In this document: in pieces, positions 51,153 through 59,128 of the stretch | Numbering within the stretch: position 1 is the stretch's first letter | Layout of the letters: every line of letters starts with the position of its first letter | Origin: Streptomyces flavotricini | Lineage (GTDB): Bacteria; Actinomycetota; Actinomycetes; Streptomycetales; Streptomycetaceae | Direction: 5' to 3' | Assembly (NCBI RefSeq): GCF_020639365.1 | Contig: NZ_JAINUL010000001.1 | Coordinates: 6,881,130-6,945,129 of the forward strand | DNA length: 64,000 nucleotides | The notes under the pieces: generated by a model | The model's database searches: none | The model's input: the letters and a program-made list of their open reading frames with translations, nothing else | What the model was told of the DNA's origin: nothing | Translations under genes and position numbers: made by a program

Positions 51153-52418
51153 TCAGGGCGTCGTCGGGGAGATCGGGAGAGTGGTCGTCGGGAGGGTGAC
51201 CGTGACCGTCGTGCCGCACCCCGGCGCGGCCTCGACCGCCGCCGTGCCGCCGACCTCCGCCGCGCGGGCGCGCAGCCCCCGCAGGCCGTAGCCCGGCACC
51301 GGGGCCGCCGGGTCGAATCCGCGGCCGGTGTCGCGGACCGCGACGGTCAGTCCGTCGTCACCGTAGGCCAGGGACACCGAGCAGCGCGCCCCCGCCCCCG
51401 CGTGCTTCGCCGCGTTCGCCAGTGACTCCTGGCAGGACCGCAGCGCCACCACCTCCAGCGCCGCGGCCAGCGGCCGCACCTCCCCGGTCACCGACACGTC
51501 CGCCGGCGGGTCCTGCCGGGCTGCGAGGCGGCGCACGGCGTCCGGCAGGGAGCCGGCGTCCAGGTCGGCCGGTGCTCCGCCCGCGACCAGGGCCCGGGCC
51601 TCGGCCAGGTTCTGCCGAGCCGTGGCGGCCATCAGCTCCAGGTGCCGGTGGGCCTGCTCCGGGTCGGTGTCCAGCTCCGACTGCACGGCCTGGACCAGCA
51701 TCAGCAGACTGGTGAAGCCCTGGGCGAGGGTGTCGTGGATCTCGCGGGACATGCGTTCCCTTTCGGCATGGGCGCCCTGGGCGGCGGAGAGCCGGGCCAC
51801 CTCCTCCCGGCTGGCGTCGAGTTCGGTGATCAGCGAGGCCCGCTCCTGGCTCTGCCCGATGATCCGGAGGATCCAGGCACCGAAGAACGAGGAGAAGGCG
51901 AGGGTGACGAACGAGCCGACCGCGTTCATGAAGACGACGTGGCCCTCGGGCCGCCACAGCAGCGCCCAGCCGGCCACCGGCAGCAGCGACACCACCGCCA
52001 TCGCCCCGATCGCCCGGCGCAGCGGCAGCAGCATGAAGCAGTGCGGGGCGATCGCGAAGGTGATCAGCCGGGTCTCGCCGACCAGGAAGGCGGCGGGCAG
52101 GAACAGGGCCGTCAGCACGCCCAGGTAGCGCAGGGACAGCGCGGGTTCGGCGCCCGGATCCCTCAGGAGCAGGGGCCGGCCGGCCCACGCGTACCAGGGG
52201 ATCAGCAGCGTGAGCAGGGCGGCGGCGGGGAGCCGGTACGACAGCGCGGGGAAGTCCGCGCCCAGGACGAAGGCGACGGTCGCGGCCCACACGACGCCGA
52301 AATAGAGGTCCCACGGCCCGAACGCGCGGTCCCAGACGTGGGATTCGCGCGCTCCGGCCGTACCGGTGAAGCTGTTCAGCCGTCGCGGCGGTTCTTCCAC
52401 TTGAAGGTCAGCAGACAC
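51153..52418 (-). CDS. NarL-family sensor histidine kinase
   Basis: 421 aa. GTG 52418 is favoured because GGAGG lies nine bases upstream. This start sits inside the last codons of the permease gene, overlapping it by 43 bases. The N-terminal half has about six membrane helices. A HisKA_3 dimerisation domain carries the phospho-His in MSREIHDTLAQGFTSLL, and a short HATPase follows (ESLANAAKHAGA, GRGFDPAAPVPGYGLRGLRARA). There is no extracellular sensing domain, as in kinases that sense within the membrane, often cell-envelope-acting drugs. Confidence 0.9.
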   Translation of the reverse strand: MSADLQVEEPPRRLNSFTGTAGARESHVWDRAFGPWDLYFGVVWAATVAFVLGADFPALSYRLPAAALLTLLIPWYAWAGRPLLLRDPGAEPALSLRYLGVLTALFLPAAFLVGETRLITFAIAPHCFMLLPLRRAIGAMAVVSLLPVAGWALLWRPEGHVVFMNAVGSFVTLAFSSFFGAWILRIIGQSQERASLITELDASREEVARLSAAQGAHAERERMSREIHDTLAQGFTSLLMLVQAVQSELDTDPEQAHRHLELMAATARQNLAEARALVAGGAPADLDAGSLPDAVRRLAARQDPPADVSVTGEVRPLAAALEVVALRSCQESLANAAKHAGAGARCSVSLAYGDDGLTVAVRDTGRGFDPAAPVPGYGLRGLRARAAEVGGTAAVEAAPGCGTTVTVTLPTTTLPISPTTP

Positions 52419-53233
52419 AGCACCAATCCTCCGACGACCCAGGCCCCCAGGACCAGGGCGACCTTTCCGTACTCCCAGCCGCCCGCCTGCTCCAGGACGG
52501 CCGCGGACTCGGGCAGGAACACCCCGCGCAGACCCTGGCACATCCACTTGAGCGGGAACAGCGCACCGATGTTCAGCAGCCAGTCCGGGATCGTGTTGAC
52601 CGGGATGAAGACGCCGGAGATGAACTGGAGGATCAGGAACGGCAGGACGACCACCGAGCTCGCGCTCTTGCCGGACTTGGGAAGGCTGCTGATGGCGATG
52701 CCGAGCAGGGCGCAGCCGGTCAGGCCGAGGGCGAAGATCCAGCCGAAGGTCAGCCACTTCGCGGCCGAGGACGGCAGGTCGAGGTCGAACAGGGTGGAGC
52801 CGACGAGCAGCAGGATCGCGGTCTCGGCGAGTCCGGTGGCGAGCACCATCCAGACCTTGCCGAGGAAGTACGCGGCCGGGGGCATCGGGGTCCCGCGCAG
52901 CCGGCGCAGCACCTTCTCGTCCCGCTCGACGGCGATCGAGATGCCGAGCGACTGGAAGCTGGTGGACATGATGCCCGCGGCGACCATCCCGGCCGCGTAC
53001 AGCTGGGAGGCGGTGACCCCGGTGTTCTCCACGCTGTCGTGGAAGATCGAGGCGAAGAGGGCGAGGAAGACGATGGGGAAGGCGAAGGTGAAGATCATCG
53101 CGTCGCGCTGGCGGACGAACTGCTTGATCTCCAGCCCCCCGCGGCTCAGGCCCAGGGTCCAGGCGCCGGGCAGCGCCCCGGCGGCCGCGGCGGCCCGGCC
53201 GCCCGTCGTCGCGGTCGTGGCGGTGGTGCTCAT
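52376..53233 (-). CDS. ABC-2 type transporter permease
   Basis: 285 aa from ATG 53233, overlapping the ATPase stop by four bases (ATGA). Six membrane helices with the ABC-2 pattern (LPFLILQFISGVFIPVNTIPDWL and GALFPLKWMCQGLRG). With the ATPase it forms an efflux pump of the DrrAB/YhfA-like drug-export type. Confidence 0.92.
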   Translation of the reverse strand: MSTTATTATTGGRAAAAAGALPGAWTLGLSRGGLEIKQFVRQRDAMIFTFAFPIVFLALFASIFHDSVENTGVTASQLYAAGMVAAGIMSTSFQSLGISIAVERDEKVLRRLRGTPMPPAAYFLGKVWMVLATGLAETAILLLVGSTLFDLDLPSSAAKWLTFGWIFALGLTGCALLGIAISSLPKSGKSASSVVVLPFLILQFISGVFIPVNTIPDWLLNIGALFPLKWMCQGLRGVFLPESAAVLEQAGGWEYGKVALVLGAWVVGGLVLCLLTFKWKNRRDG

Positions 53234-54111
53234 CGGGCGTCCTCCGGCTGCTGCGCGGTCGTGGGTACGAGCTGGCCCGTGAGGCGCAGGTACACGTCCT
53301 CCAGGGTGGGCCGGCCGATCTTCAGCCCCGGGATCTCCCCGTCGAAGCGGGCCATCAGCTCGGCGACCGTACGGGTGGGGGTGTCGGTGGCGACGCTCCG
53401 CGGGACGCCGTCGTCCCCGGTCCACTCGACGGTGGCGCCGGTGCCGAAGCGCGAGCGCAGCTCGGCCGGTTCGCCCTCGGCGACCACCTTGCCGCTCGCG
53501 ATGACCGCGAGCCGGTCGGCGAGGGCCTCGGCCTCCTCCAGGTAGTGCGTGGTGAGCACGATGGTGGTGCCCTCGCCGGCGAGCAGCCGGATCAGGTCCC
53601 AGAACCGGCGGCGGGCCGCCGGGTCGAAGCCCGTCGTCGGCTCGTCGAGGAGCAGCAGCTCGGGACCGCCGATGACGCCGAGCGCCACGTCGAGGCGGCG
53701 CCGCTGCCCGCCGGAGAGCCCCTTCACACGCTGGTCCCGCTTCTGCTCCAGCCCGACCAGGGCGATGACCTCGGCCGGGTCCCGCGGGGCCGGGTAGTAG
53801 CGGGCGAAGTGCTCCACCGTCTCCCGCACCGTCAGTTCCGCGGGCGCCGACTCGTCCTGCCAGACGATCCCGACGCGCGAGCGCCAGGCCCGCCCGGCCG
53901 TGGCCGGATCCGCGCCGAGCACGCCGACCTCACCCCCGTCCCGCTCCCGGTGGCCCTGCAGGATCTCCACCGTCGTGCTCTTGCCGGCACCGTTGGGCCC
54001 GAGGAGGCCGAAGACCTCGCCCTGCCGGATCGTCAGATCGAGTCCGTCCACCGCGGTGACCTCGCCGTACTGCTTGCGAAGCCCCCGTACTTCCACCGCG
54101 TTCCGTGTCAT
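53230..54111 (-). CDS. ABC transporter ATP-binding protein (drug-export type)
   Basis: 293 aa. Walker A GPNGAGKST (38-46), Q-loop GIVWQDES, signature LSGGQRRRLDVA, Walker B LLLLDEPTTGFD and H-loop TTHYLEEAEALADR are all intact. The C-terminal ~80 residues match DrrA-like exporters. The ATPase, permease, kinase and regulator form one operon whose members all overlap or nearly touch. The export substrate is unknown. Confidence 0.94.
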   Translation of the reverse strand: MTRNAVEVRGLRKQYGEVTAVDGLDLTIRQGEVFGLLGPNGAGKSTTVEILQGHRERDGGEVGVLGADPATAGRAWRSRVGIVWQDESAPAELTVRETVEHFARYYPAPRDPAEVIALVGLEQKRDQRVKGLSGGQRRRLDVALGVIGGPELLLLDEPTTGFDPAARRRFWDLIRLLAGEGTTIVLTTHYLEEAEALADRLAVIASGKVVAEGEPAELRSRFGTGATVEWTGDDGVPRSVATDTPTRTVAELMARFDGEIPGLKIGRPTLEDVYLRLTGQLVPTTAQQPEDAR

Positions 54112-54248
54112 GCCTCAAATGGTGTGGCGGAACGCGGGCCACCGGTCCCCCCGTGCATACGTCCTTATGTCCACCGAACGGTGGACACACAGCTCCGTAC
54201 GGCACAATGGCCGGTGCTTGTTGACCTTGCAGATGTGGAGCGGGCGGT

Positions 54249-54863
54249 ATGACGACACGAAGTACGGACGCAGATGCCGCCCCGCGGACGGTCGGCGCGA
54301 GCAGGGCCCTGGCCCTGCTGCTGGTGATCACGGGCGCCCTGGGACTGCTCGCCGCCTGGGTGATCACGATCGACAAGTTCAAGCTGCTCGAGGACCCGAA
54401 CTTCACGCCGGGCTGCAGCCTGAACCCGATCGTCTCCTGCGGCAACATCATGAAGAGCGATCAGGCGTCCGCCTTCGGCTTCCCGAACCCGATGCTGGGG
54501 CTGGTCGCGTACGGGATCGTCGTCTGCGTCGGCATGAGCGTGCTCGCCGGCGCCCGGTTCCGGCCCTGGTACTGGCTGACCCTCAACGCGGGCATGCTGT
54601 TCGGCGTCGGGTTCTGCACCTGGCTGATGTACCAGTCGCTGTACAACATCAACTCGCTGTGCCTGTGGTGCTGCCTGGCGTGGGTCGCCACGATCTTCAT
54701 GTTCTGGTACGTCACCGCGTTCAACGTGCGCGAGGGGCTGCTGCCCGCCCCGGGCTGGCTGCGCGCCTTCCTCGACGAGTTCACCTGGGTGCCGCCGGTA
54801 CTGCACGTCGGGATCATCGGCATGCTGATCCTGACGCGCTGGTGGGACTTCTGGACCTCCTGA
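54249..54863 (+). CDS. Vitamin K epoxide reductase-family membrane protein
   Basis: 204 aa. Five membrane helices. The redox Cys set is C56 and C64 (GCSLNPIVSCG) and the CLWC centre at 138-141. In bacteria VKOR homologues reoxidise DsbA-like proteins using a quinone. No exported DsbA gene is adjacent here, so the partner is elsewhere. Confidence 0.93.
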   Translation: MTTRSTDADAAPRTVGASRALALLLVITGALGLLAAWVITIDKFKLLEDPNFTPGCSLNPIVSCGNIMKSDQASAFGFPNPMLGLVAYGIVVCVGMSVLAGARFRPWYWLTLNAGMLFGVGFCTWLMYQSLYNINSLCLWCCLAWVATIFMFWYVTAFNVREGLLPAPGWLRAFLDEFTWVPPVLHVGIIGMLILTRWWDFWTS

Positions 54864-54934
54864 GGCGGCCCGGGGCGCCTGAGGGCGCGGCCCGCGGGCA
54901 GTGGGCTGTCAGTGCGCTCGCTTAGGCTTCCTGT

Positions 54935-56305
54935 GTGGAACCAGACCTGTTCACCGCCGCTGCCGAAGACCGCCGGGAGACGGACCCGGCGAGCTCCCCG
55001 CTCGCCGTCCGGATGCGCCCGCGCACCCTGGACGAGGTCGTCGGCCAGCAGCACCTGCTGAAGCCCGGATCACCGCTGCGGCGGCTGGTCGGGGACGGGG
55101 CGGGCGGTCCGGCCGGGGCCTCGTCGGTGATCCTGTGGGGCCCTCCGGGCATCGGCAAGACCACCCTCGCGTACGTGGTGAGCCAGGCGACGCGGAAGCG
55201 GTTCGTGGAGCTGTCGGCCATCACGGCGGGCGTGAAGGAAGTACGCGCCGTCATCGAGGGCGCCAAGCGGGCGGCCGGCGGGTACGGCAAGGACACGGTC
55301 CTCTTCCTCGACGAGATCCACCGCTTCAGCAAGGCCCAGCAGGACTCGCTGCTCCCGGCCGTCGAGAACCGCTGGGTGACGCTGATCGCCGCGACCACGG
55401 AGAACCCGTACTTCTCGATCATCTCCCCGCTGCTGTCGCGCTCGCTCCTGCTCACGCTGGAGCCGCTGACGGACGAGGACCTCAGCGCGCTGATGCGGCG
55501 CGCGCTGACGGAGGAGCGGGGGCTGGGCGGGGCGGTGACCCTGCCGGCGGACGCGGAGGCGCACCTGCTGCGGATCGCGGGCGGCGACGCCCGGCGGGCG
55601 CTGACGGCCCTGGAGGCCGGCGCCGGTTCGGCGATCGCCCAGGGGGAGTCCGAGATCAGCCTCCGGACGGTGGAGGAGGCCGTCGACCGGGCGGCGGTGA
55701 AGTACGACCGTGACGGCGACCAGCACTACGACGTGGCGAGCGCGCTGATCAAGTCCATCCGCGGTTCGGACGTGGACGCCGCGCTGCACTACCTGGCGCG
55801 GATGATCGAGGCCGGGGAGGACCCGCGGTTCATCGCCCGCCGGCTGATGATCTCGGCGAGCGAGGACATCGGCCTGGCGGACCCGTCGGCCCTGCCGCTC
55901 GCGGTGGCGGCGGCGCAGGCGGTGGCGATGATCGGCTTCCCGGAGGCGGCGCTGACCCTCTCGCACGCGACGATCGCCCTGGCCCTGGCCCCCAAGTCGA
56001 ACACGGCGACGACCGCGATCGGCGCGGCCCTGGCGGACGTCAGGGCGGGCCTGGCGGGCCCGGTGCCGACGCACCTGCGGGACGGGCACTACAAGGGAGC
56101 GGCCAAGCTGGGCCACGCGGTCGGGTACGTGTACCCGCACGACGTCCCGGGCGCGATCGCCGCCCAGCAGTACGCGCCCGACGCGGTGCACGGCAAGCGG
56201 TACTACGAACCGACCCGCTACGGCGCCGAAGCGCGGTACGCGGACGTGGTGGAGAAGGTCCGCGAGCGGCTGCGCGGCGGTGGTTCCGGCCCGTCCGGCG
56301 CTTGA
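54935..56305 (+). CDS. rarA: Replication-associated recombination ATPase RarA (MgsA)
   Basis: 456 aa from GTG 54935. AAA+ domain with Walker A GPPGIGKTT (69-77) and LFLDEIHRFSKAQQD, then the family-specific C-terminal tetramerisation domain (EDIGLADPSALPLAVAAAQA, KSNTATTAIGAAL, YKGAAKLGHAVGYVYPHD). It acts at stalled replication forks. The ruvCAB complex in this window processes the same kind of structures. Confidence 0.96.
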   Translation: MEPDLFTAAAEDRRETDPASSPLAVRMRPRTLDEVVGQQHLLKPGSPLRRLVGDGAGGPAGASSVILWGPPGIGKTTLAYVVSQATRKRFVELSAITAGVKEVRAVIEGAKRAAGGYGKDTVLFLDEIHRFSKAQQDSLLPAVENRWVTLIAATTENPYFSIISPLLSRSLLLTLEPLTDEDLSALMRRALTEERGLGGAVTLPADAEAHLLRIAGGDARRALTALEAGAGSAIAQGESEISLRTVEEAVDRAAVKYDRDGDQHYDVASALIKSIRGSDVDAALHYLARMIEAGEDPRFIARRLMISASEDIGLADPSALPLAVAAAQAVAMIGFPEAALTLSHATIALALAPKSNTATTAIGAALADVRAGLAGPVPTHLRDGHYKGAAKLGHAVGYVYPHDVPGAIAAQQYAPDAVHGKRYYEPTRYGAEARYADVVEKVRERLRGGGSGPSGA

Positions 56306-56374
56306 GGGCCGGGTCAGGGGCGGGGGAAGGCTCCGCCCGGCGGTCACGGCGTGCGGGGGATCAGCCGCCGACCT

Positions 56375-56560
56375 GTCCTGCTCGCCGTGGACCAGCAGAC
56401 CAACCAGGACAAGGGCAGCGAGACGGCCGACACGTGGCAGCCGCCGCGCGCGGCGTACCGCTGCGAGTACGCCCGCCGCTCCGTCGGGATCAAGGCCAAG
56501 TACGGGCTCTTCGTGACCCCGCCGGAGAAGGCGCCGCTGAGCGGCATGCGCGCGACCTGT
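56375..56560 (+). pseudogene. Remnant of a secreted HNH endonuclease (DUF1524-type)
   Basis: The plus-strand frame encodes about 62 residues that read as the C-terminal end of Streptomyces HNH/DUF1524 nucleases: LLAVDQQTNQDKG, WQPPRAAYRCEYARR and FVTPPEKAPLSGMRATC. The HNH catalytic half is gone (no start, no upstream match to the histidine region), and no in-frame stop follows the final Cys; the sequence runs into a C8 homopolymer. It is therefore a truncated, decaying gene. Confidence 0.7.
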
Positions 56561-56590
56561 GCCCGCCCCCCCCGTACCCGGCCCCCGTAC

Positions 56591-57481
56591 CTAGCCGCCC
56601 GCCGCCGCGAACAGCGTGTGCATCGCCCGGCGCAGCTCGCAGACGTCGCGTACAGGCGCCGGGAAGTCGAAGCGGGCGTCGAAGGAGGAGCCCTCGCCCG
56701 TGAAGCGGACCCGCAGGCCCAGCCGGTCCAGGGCCAGCGGGACCGCGGCCGTGCCGGCGCTCTCCCGGGGGCCCAGCAGCGCGCACAGGTCCGCGATCCG
56801 GTCGCGGTGGGCGGCGGCCAGGTGCTGGAGGAGCTCCGTCTCGTGGTGCACCATCGGGTCGGGCTCCGCAGCGGCCAGCTCCTCCGGGTCCACGTGCTCG
56901 GCGCCCCACAGGTCGTCCACCGAGATCTCGCCGACCTCCAGGCGCAGCATGACGAAGGACGGCCGGCCGTGCAGCCCGAGGAGCTCGCCCACCGGCCGGC
57001 GCTCCGCCAGCAGTGCGGCGCAGGCCGCGCGGTCGTCCCCGCGCACCTGCGTCAGCCACCCGGCGAGCCACGCACGGCCTCGGATACGATGGGGAACGGA
57101 CACCGGCGCCACATCCGTGATCTCGATCACGGAGGTGAGGTCGTCGTCCTGGGCGTATGCGGCCGCCCTGGCAGCCGCGGATTCCCCTGACACCAGGAGA
57201 ATCACGTCCCCGTCCGGGGTGACGGTCCGCGCGGCCGGCCCCCCTGCCCCGAGCTCTGCCTGGTCAAGCGACCGCACCTGGTCGAAAGCACCCGGCAGCA
57301 TGAGGGATACTGAGGCGTTGGACTCTACGAGGGTTCGTACGCGTTCGGCTCCGGTGAGCTGCCGAACGCCTTCCCTGGGACGCGGCTGACCTTGCTTATC
57401 GTCGGCGCAAGCGGATTCTGTTTCAGCTGAATCCGAACTGCGTTGCGCACTGGGCAGGGGGATCCCATGTGGTCGAGACAT
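56591..57481 (-). CDS. DUF2470 / HugZ-like heme-associated protein
   Basis: 296 aa from ATG 57481 with GAGGAGGA five bases upstream. The middle (about 60-170) looks like a divergent flavin-type split barrel. The C-terminal ~90 residues are DUF2470 (DPMVHHETELLQHLAAAHRDRI, RLGLRVRFTGEGSSFDARFDF). In HugZ-type heme oxygenases the DUF2470 part binds heme. No membrane segment is visible. A near-perfect iron box 15 bases upstream of the start predicts repression by the DtxR-type regulator DmdR1 when iron is plentiful, consistent with a role in obtaining iron from heme. No oxygenase activity is shown. Confidence 0.85.
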   Translation of the reverse strand: MSRPHGIPLPSAQRSSDSAETESACADDKQGQPRPREGVRQLTGAERVRTLVESNASVSLMLPGAFDQVRSLDQAELGAGGPAARTVTPDGDVILLVSGESAAARAAAYAQDDDLTSVIEITDVAPVSVPHRIRGRAWLAGWLTQVRGDDRAACAALLAERRPVGELLGLHGRPSFVMLRLEVGEISVDDLWGAEHVDPEELAAAEPDPMVHHETELLQHLAAAHRDRIADLCALLGPRESAGTAAVPLALDRLGLRVRFTGEGSSFDARFDFPAPVRDVCELRRAMHTLFAAAGG

Positions 57482-57501
57482 TACGTCCTCCTCGATAAGG
57501 T
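57473..57501 (+). promoter_or_regulatory. Candidate rpsD promoter overlapping the iron box
   Basis: TCGAGA (57473-57478), 17 bases, then TAAGGT (57496-57501), facing rpsD. The -10 lies within the iron box. The leader would be only about 28 nt. The match to sigma-70 hexamers is moderate. Confidence 0.35.
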
Positions 57502-57514
57502 AAGCCTCACCTAA
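57496..57514. promoter_or_regulatory. Iron box (DmdR1/IdeR-type operator)
   Basis: TAAGGTAAGCCTCACCTAA matches the DtxR/IdeR consensus TWAGGTWAGSCTWACCTWA at 18 of 19 positions. It lies 15 bases upstream of the DUF2470 start and 22 bases upstream of the rpsD start, in the only space between them. Confidence 0.88.
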
Positions 57515-57536
57515 CTTACATGGAGGTAGGTTCCCC

Positions 57537-58148
57537 GTGAACCAGAAGCGACCCAAGGTCAAGAAGTCGCGTGCCCTCGGCATTGCGCTGACCCCGAAGG
57601 CCGTCAAGTACTTCGAGGCCCGCCCCTACCCGCCGGGCGAGCACGGCCGTGGCCGCAAGCAGAACTCGGACTACAAGGTCCGTCTGCTCGAGAAGCAGCG
57701 TCTGCGCGCTCAGTACGACATCTCTGAGCGTCAGATGGCCCGCGCGTACGACCGCGCCAAGAAGGCCGAAGGCAAGACGGGCGAGGCGCTGGTCGTCGAG
57801 CTCGAGCGTCGCCTCGACGCCCTGGTCCTGCGTTCGGGCATCGCCCGCACCATCTACCAGGCCCGCCAGATGGTCGTTCACGGCCACATCGAGGTCAACG
57901 GTGCCAAGGTCGACAAGCCGTCGTTCCGTGTCCGCCCGGACGACGTCATCACCGTGCGCGAGCGCAGCCGCGAGAAGGTTCCGTTCCAGGTTGCCCGTGA
58001 GGGTGGCTACGCAGGCGAGGGCGAGACCCCGCGCTACCTGCAGGTCAACCTGAAGGCCCTGGCCTTCCGCCTGGACCGTGACCCGAACCGCAAGGAAATC
58101 CCGGTCATCTGCGACGAGCAGCTCGTCGTCGAGTACTACGCCCGCTGA
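57537..58148 (+). CDS. rpsD: 30S ribosomal protein S4
   Basis: 203 aa from GTG 57537 with GGAGG at ~57522. The sequence MNQKRPKVKKSRALGIALT lacks the four-Cys zinc motif of zinc-type S4, so this is the zinc-independent (C-) form. The S4 RNA-binding domain is at about 93-150 (RLDALVLRSGIARTIYQAR). It nucleates 30S assembly. A hairpin follows 30 bases after the stop. Confidence 0.97.
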   Translation: MNQKRPKVKKSRALGIALTPKAVKYFEARPYPPGEHGRGRKQNSDYKVRLLEKQRLRAQYDISERQMARAYDRAKKAEGKTGEALVVELERRLDALVLRSGIARTIYQARQMVVHGHIEVNGAKVDKPSFRVRPDDVITVRERSREKVPFQVAREGGYAGEGETPRYLQVNLKALAFRLDRDPNRKEIPVICDEQLVVEYYAR

Positions 58149-58177
58149 TCCAGCGGCCGTAGCCTCACAGGCTGGTC

Positions 58178-58213
58178 AGCCCGCCGGTTCCCCTCTGGGG
58201 GAGCCGGCGGGCT
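58178..58213 (+). terminator. Intrinsic terminator after rpsD
   Basis: A 16-bp stem (58178-58193 with 58198-58213) with one G-U pair, a TCTG loop and a short T-containing tail (TCCTGTTTT). Confidence 0.85.
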
Positions 58214-58328
58214 TCCTGTTTTGGGCGGACCCCGAATTCCGGTACGGCGGCGGATCTCCGGCGCGATAGGGTCGGAGGAAGACCTGTCTGGTGATCAACA
58301 TGCAGAGACCTGCAGAGAGCGGTGCAAC

Positions 58329-58760
58329 GTGTCCGGTGGAGAGGTGGCCGGGATCCTCGTGGCCGTCTTCTGGGCCATCCTGGTCTCCTTCCTCGCCGTG
58401 GTGCTGGTGAGGCTGGCCCAGGTGCTCAAGGCGACCACCAAGCTGGTGGCCGACGTGACCGAGCAGGCCGTCCCGCTGCTCGCGGACGCCTCCACCACGG
58501 TCCGCTCCGCGCGCACCCAGCTCGACCGGGTCGACGCGATCGCGAGTGACGTCCAGGAAGTCACCTCGAACGCCTCCGCGCTCTCCTCCACCGTGGCCTC
58601 CACCTTCGGCGGACCGCTGGTCAAGGTCGCGGCCTTCGGTTACGGCGTCCGCAAGGCACTGGGCAAATCCACCGAAGCCGCGCCGCCGCGGGCGTCCCGA
58701 CGTACTGTGATCGTTGGCCGTACGGTGCCGGCGGCCCGGCGCCGGAAGCAGAAGGGCTGA
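58329..58760 (+). CDS. DUF948 membrane protein
   Basis: 143 aa from GTG 58329 behind GAGAG. One N-terminal helix (AGILVAVFWAILVSFLAVVLV) and then a helical domain of the DUF948 type. The C-terminus is basic (TVPAARRRKQKG). The family is common in Gram-positives and of unknown role. The next gene starts eight bases later. Confidence 0.9.
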   Translation: MSGGEVAGILVAVFWAILVSFLAVVLVRLAQVLKATTKLVADVTEQAVPLLADASTTVRSARTQLDRVDAIASDVQEVTSNASALSSTVASTFGGPLVKVAAFGYGVRKALGKSTEAAPPRASRRTVIVGRTVPAARRRKQKG

Positions 58761-58768
58761 AACCTCCG

Positions 58769-59128
58769 ATGTTCCGCCGAGCCTTCTGGTTCACCGCAGG
58801 CGCAGCCGCCGGCGTATGGGCCACCACCAAGGTCAACCGCCAGCTCAAGAAGCTGACGCCGGAGAGCCTCGCCGCCCAGGCCGCCGACAAGGCCGTGGAG
58901 GCGGGCCACCGCCTCAAGGACTTCGCCCTCGACGTCAAGGCGGGAATGTCCCAGCGCGAGGACGAGCTGAACGACGCACTGGGGCTCGGGCGGGACGCCA
59001 TGGACCCGGTCCGGCCCGACAACGTCACCGCCCTCCCCGGGCCGCGGCGGCTCCGGGCCATCCAGAACGACAAGACCACCCACGAGACCCGCTCGGCGGG
59101 TTCGTACAACCGGAATGAGGACCACTGA
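58769..59128 (+). CDS. Small conserved actinobacterial protein (DUF6167-like)
   Basis: 119 aa. A short hydrophobic N-terminus (FRRAFWFTAGAAAGVWATTKV) and a helical charged remainder. Its stop overlaps alaS (TGATG), so it is coupled to alaS translation. The role is unknown; the order DUF948-this gene-alaS-ruvX-mltG is conserved in Streptomyces. Confidence 0.88.
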   Translation: MFRRAFWFTAGAAAGVWATTKVNRQLKKLTPESLAAQAADKAVEAGHRLKDFALDVKAGMSQREDELNDALGLGRDAMDPVRPDNVTALPGPRRLRAIQNDKTTHETRSAGSYNRNEDH

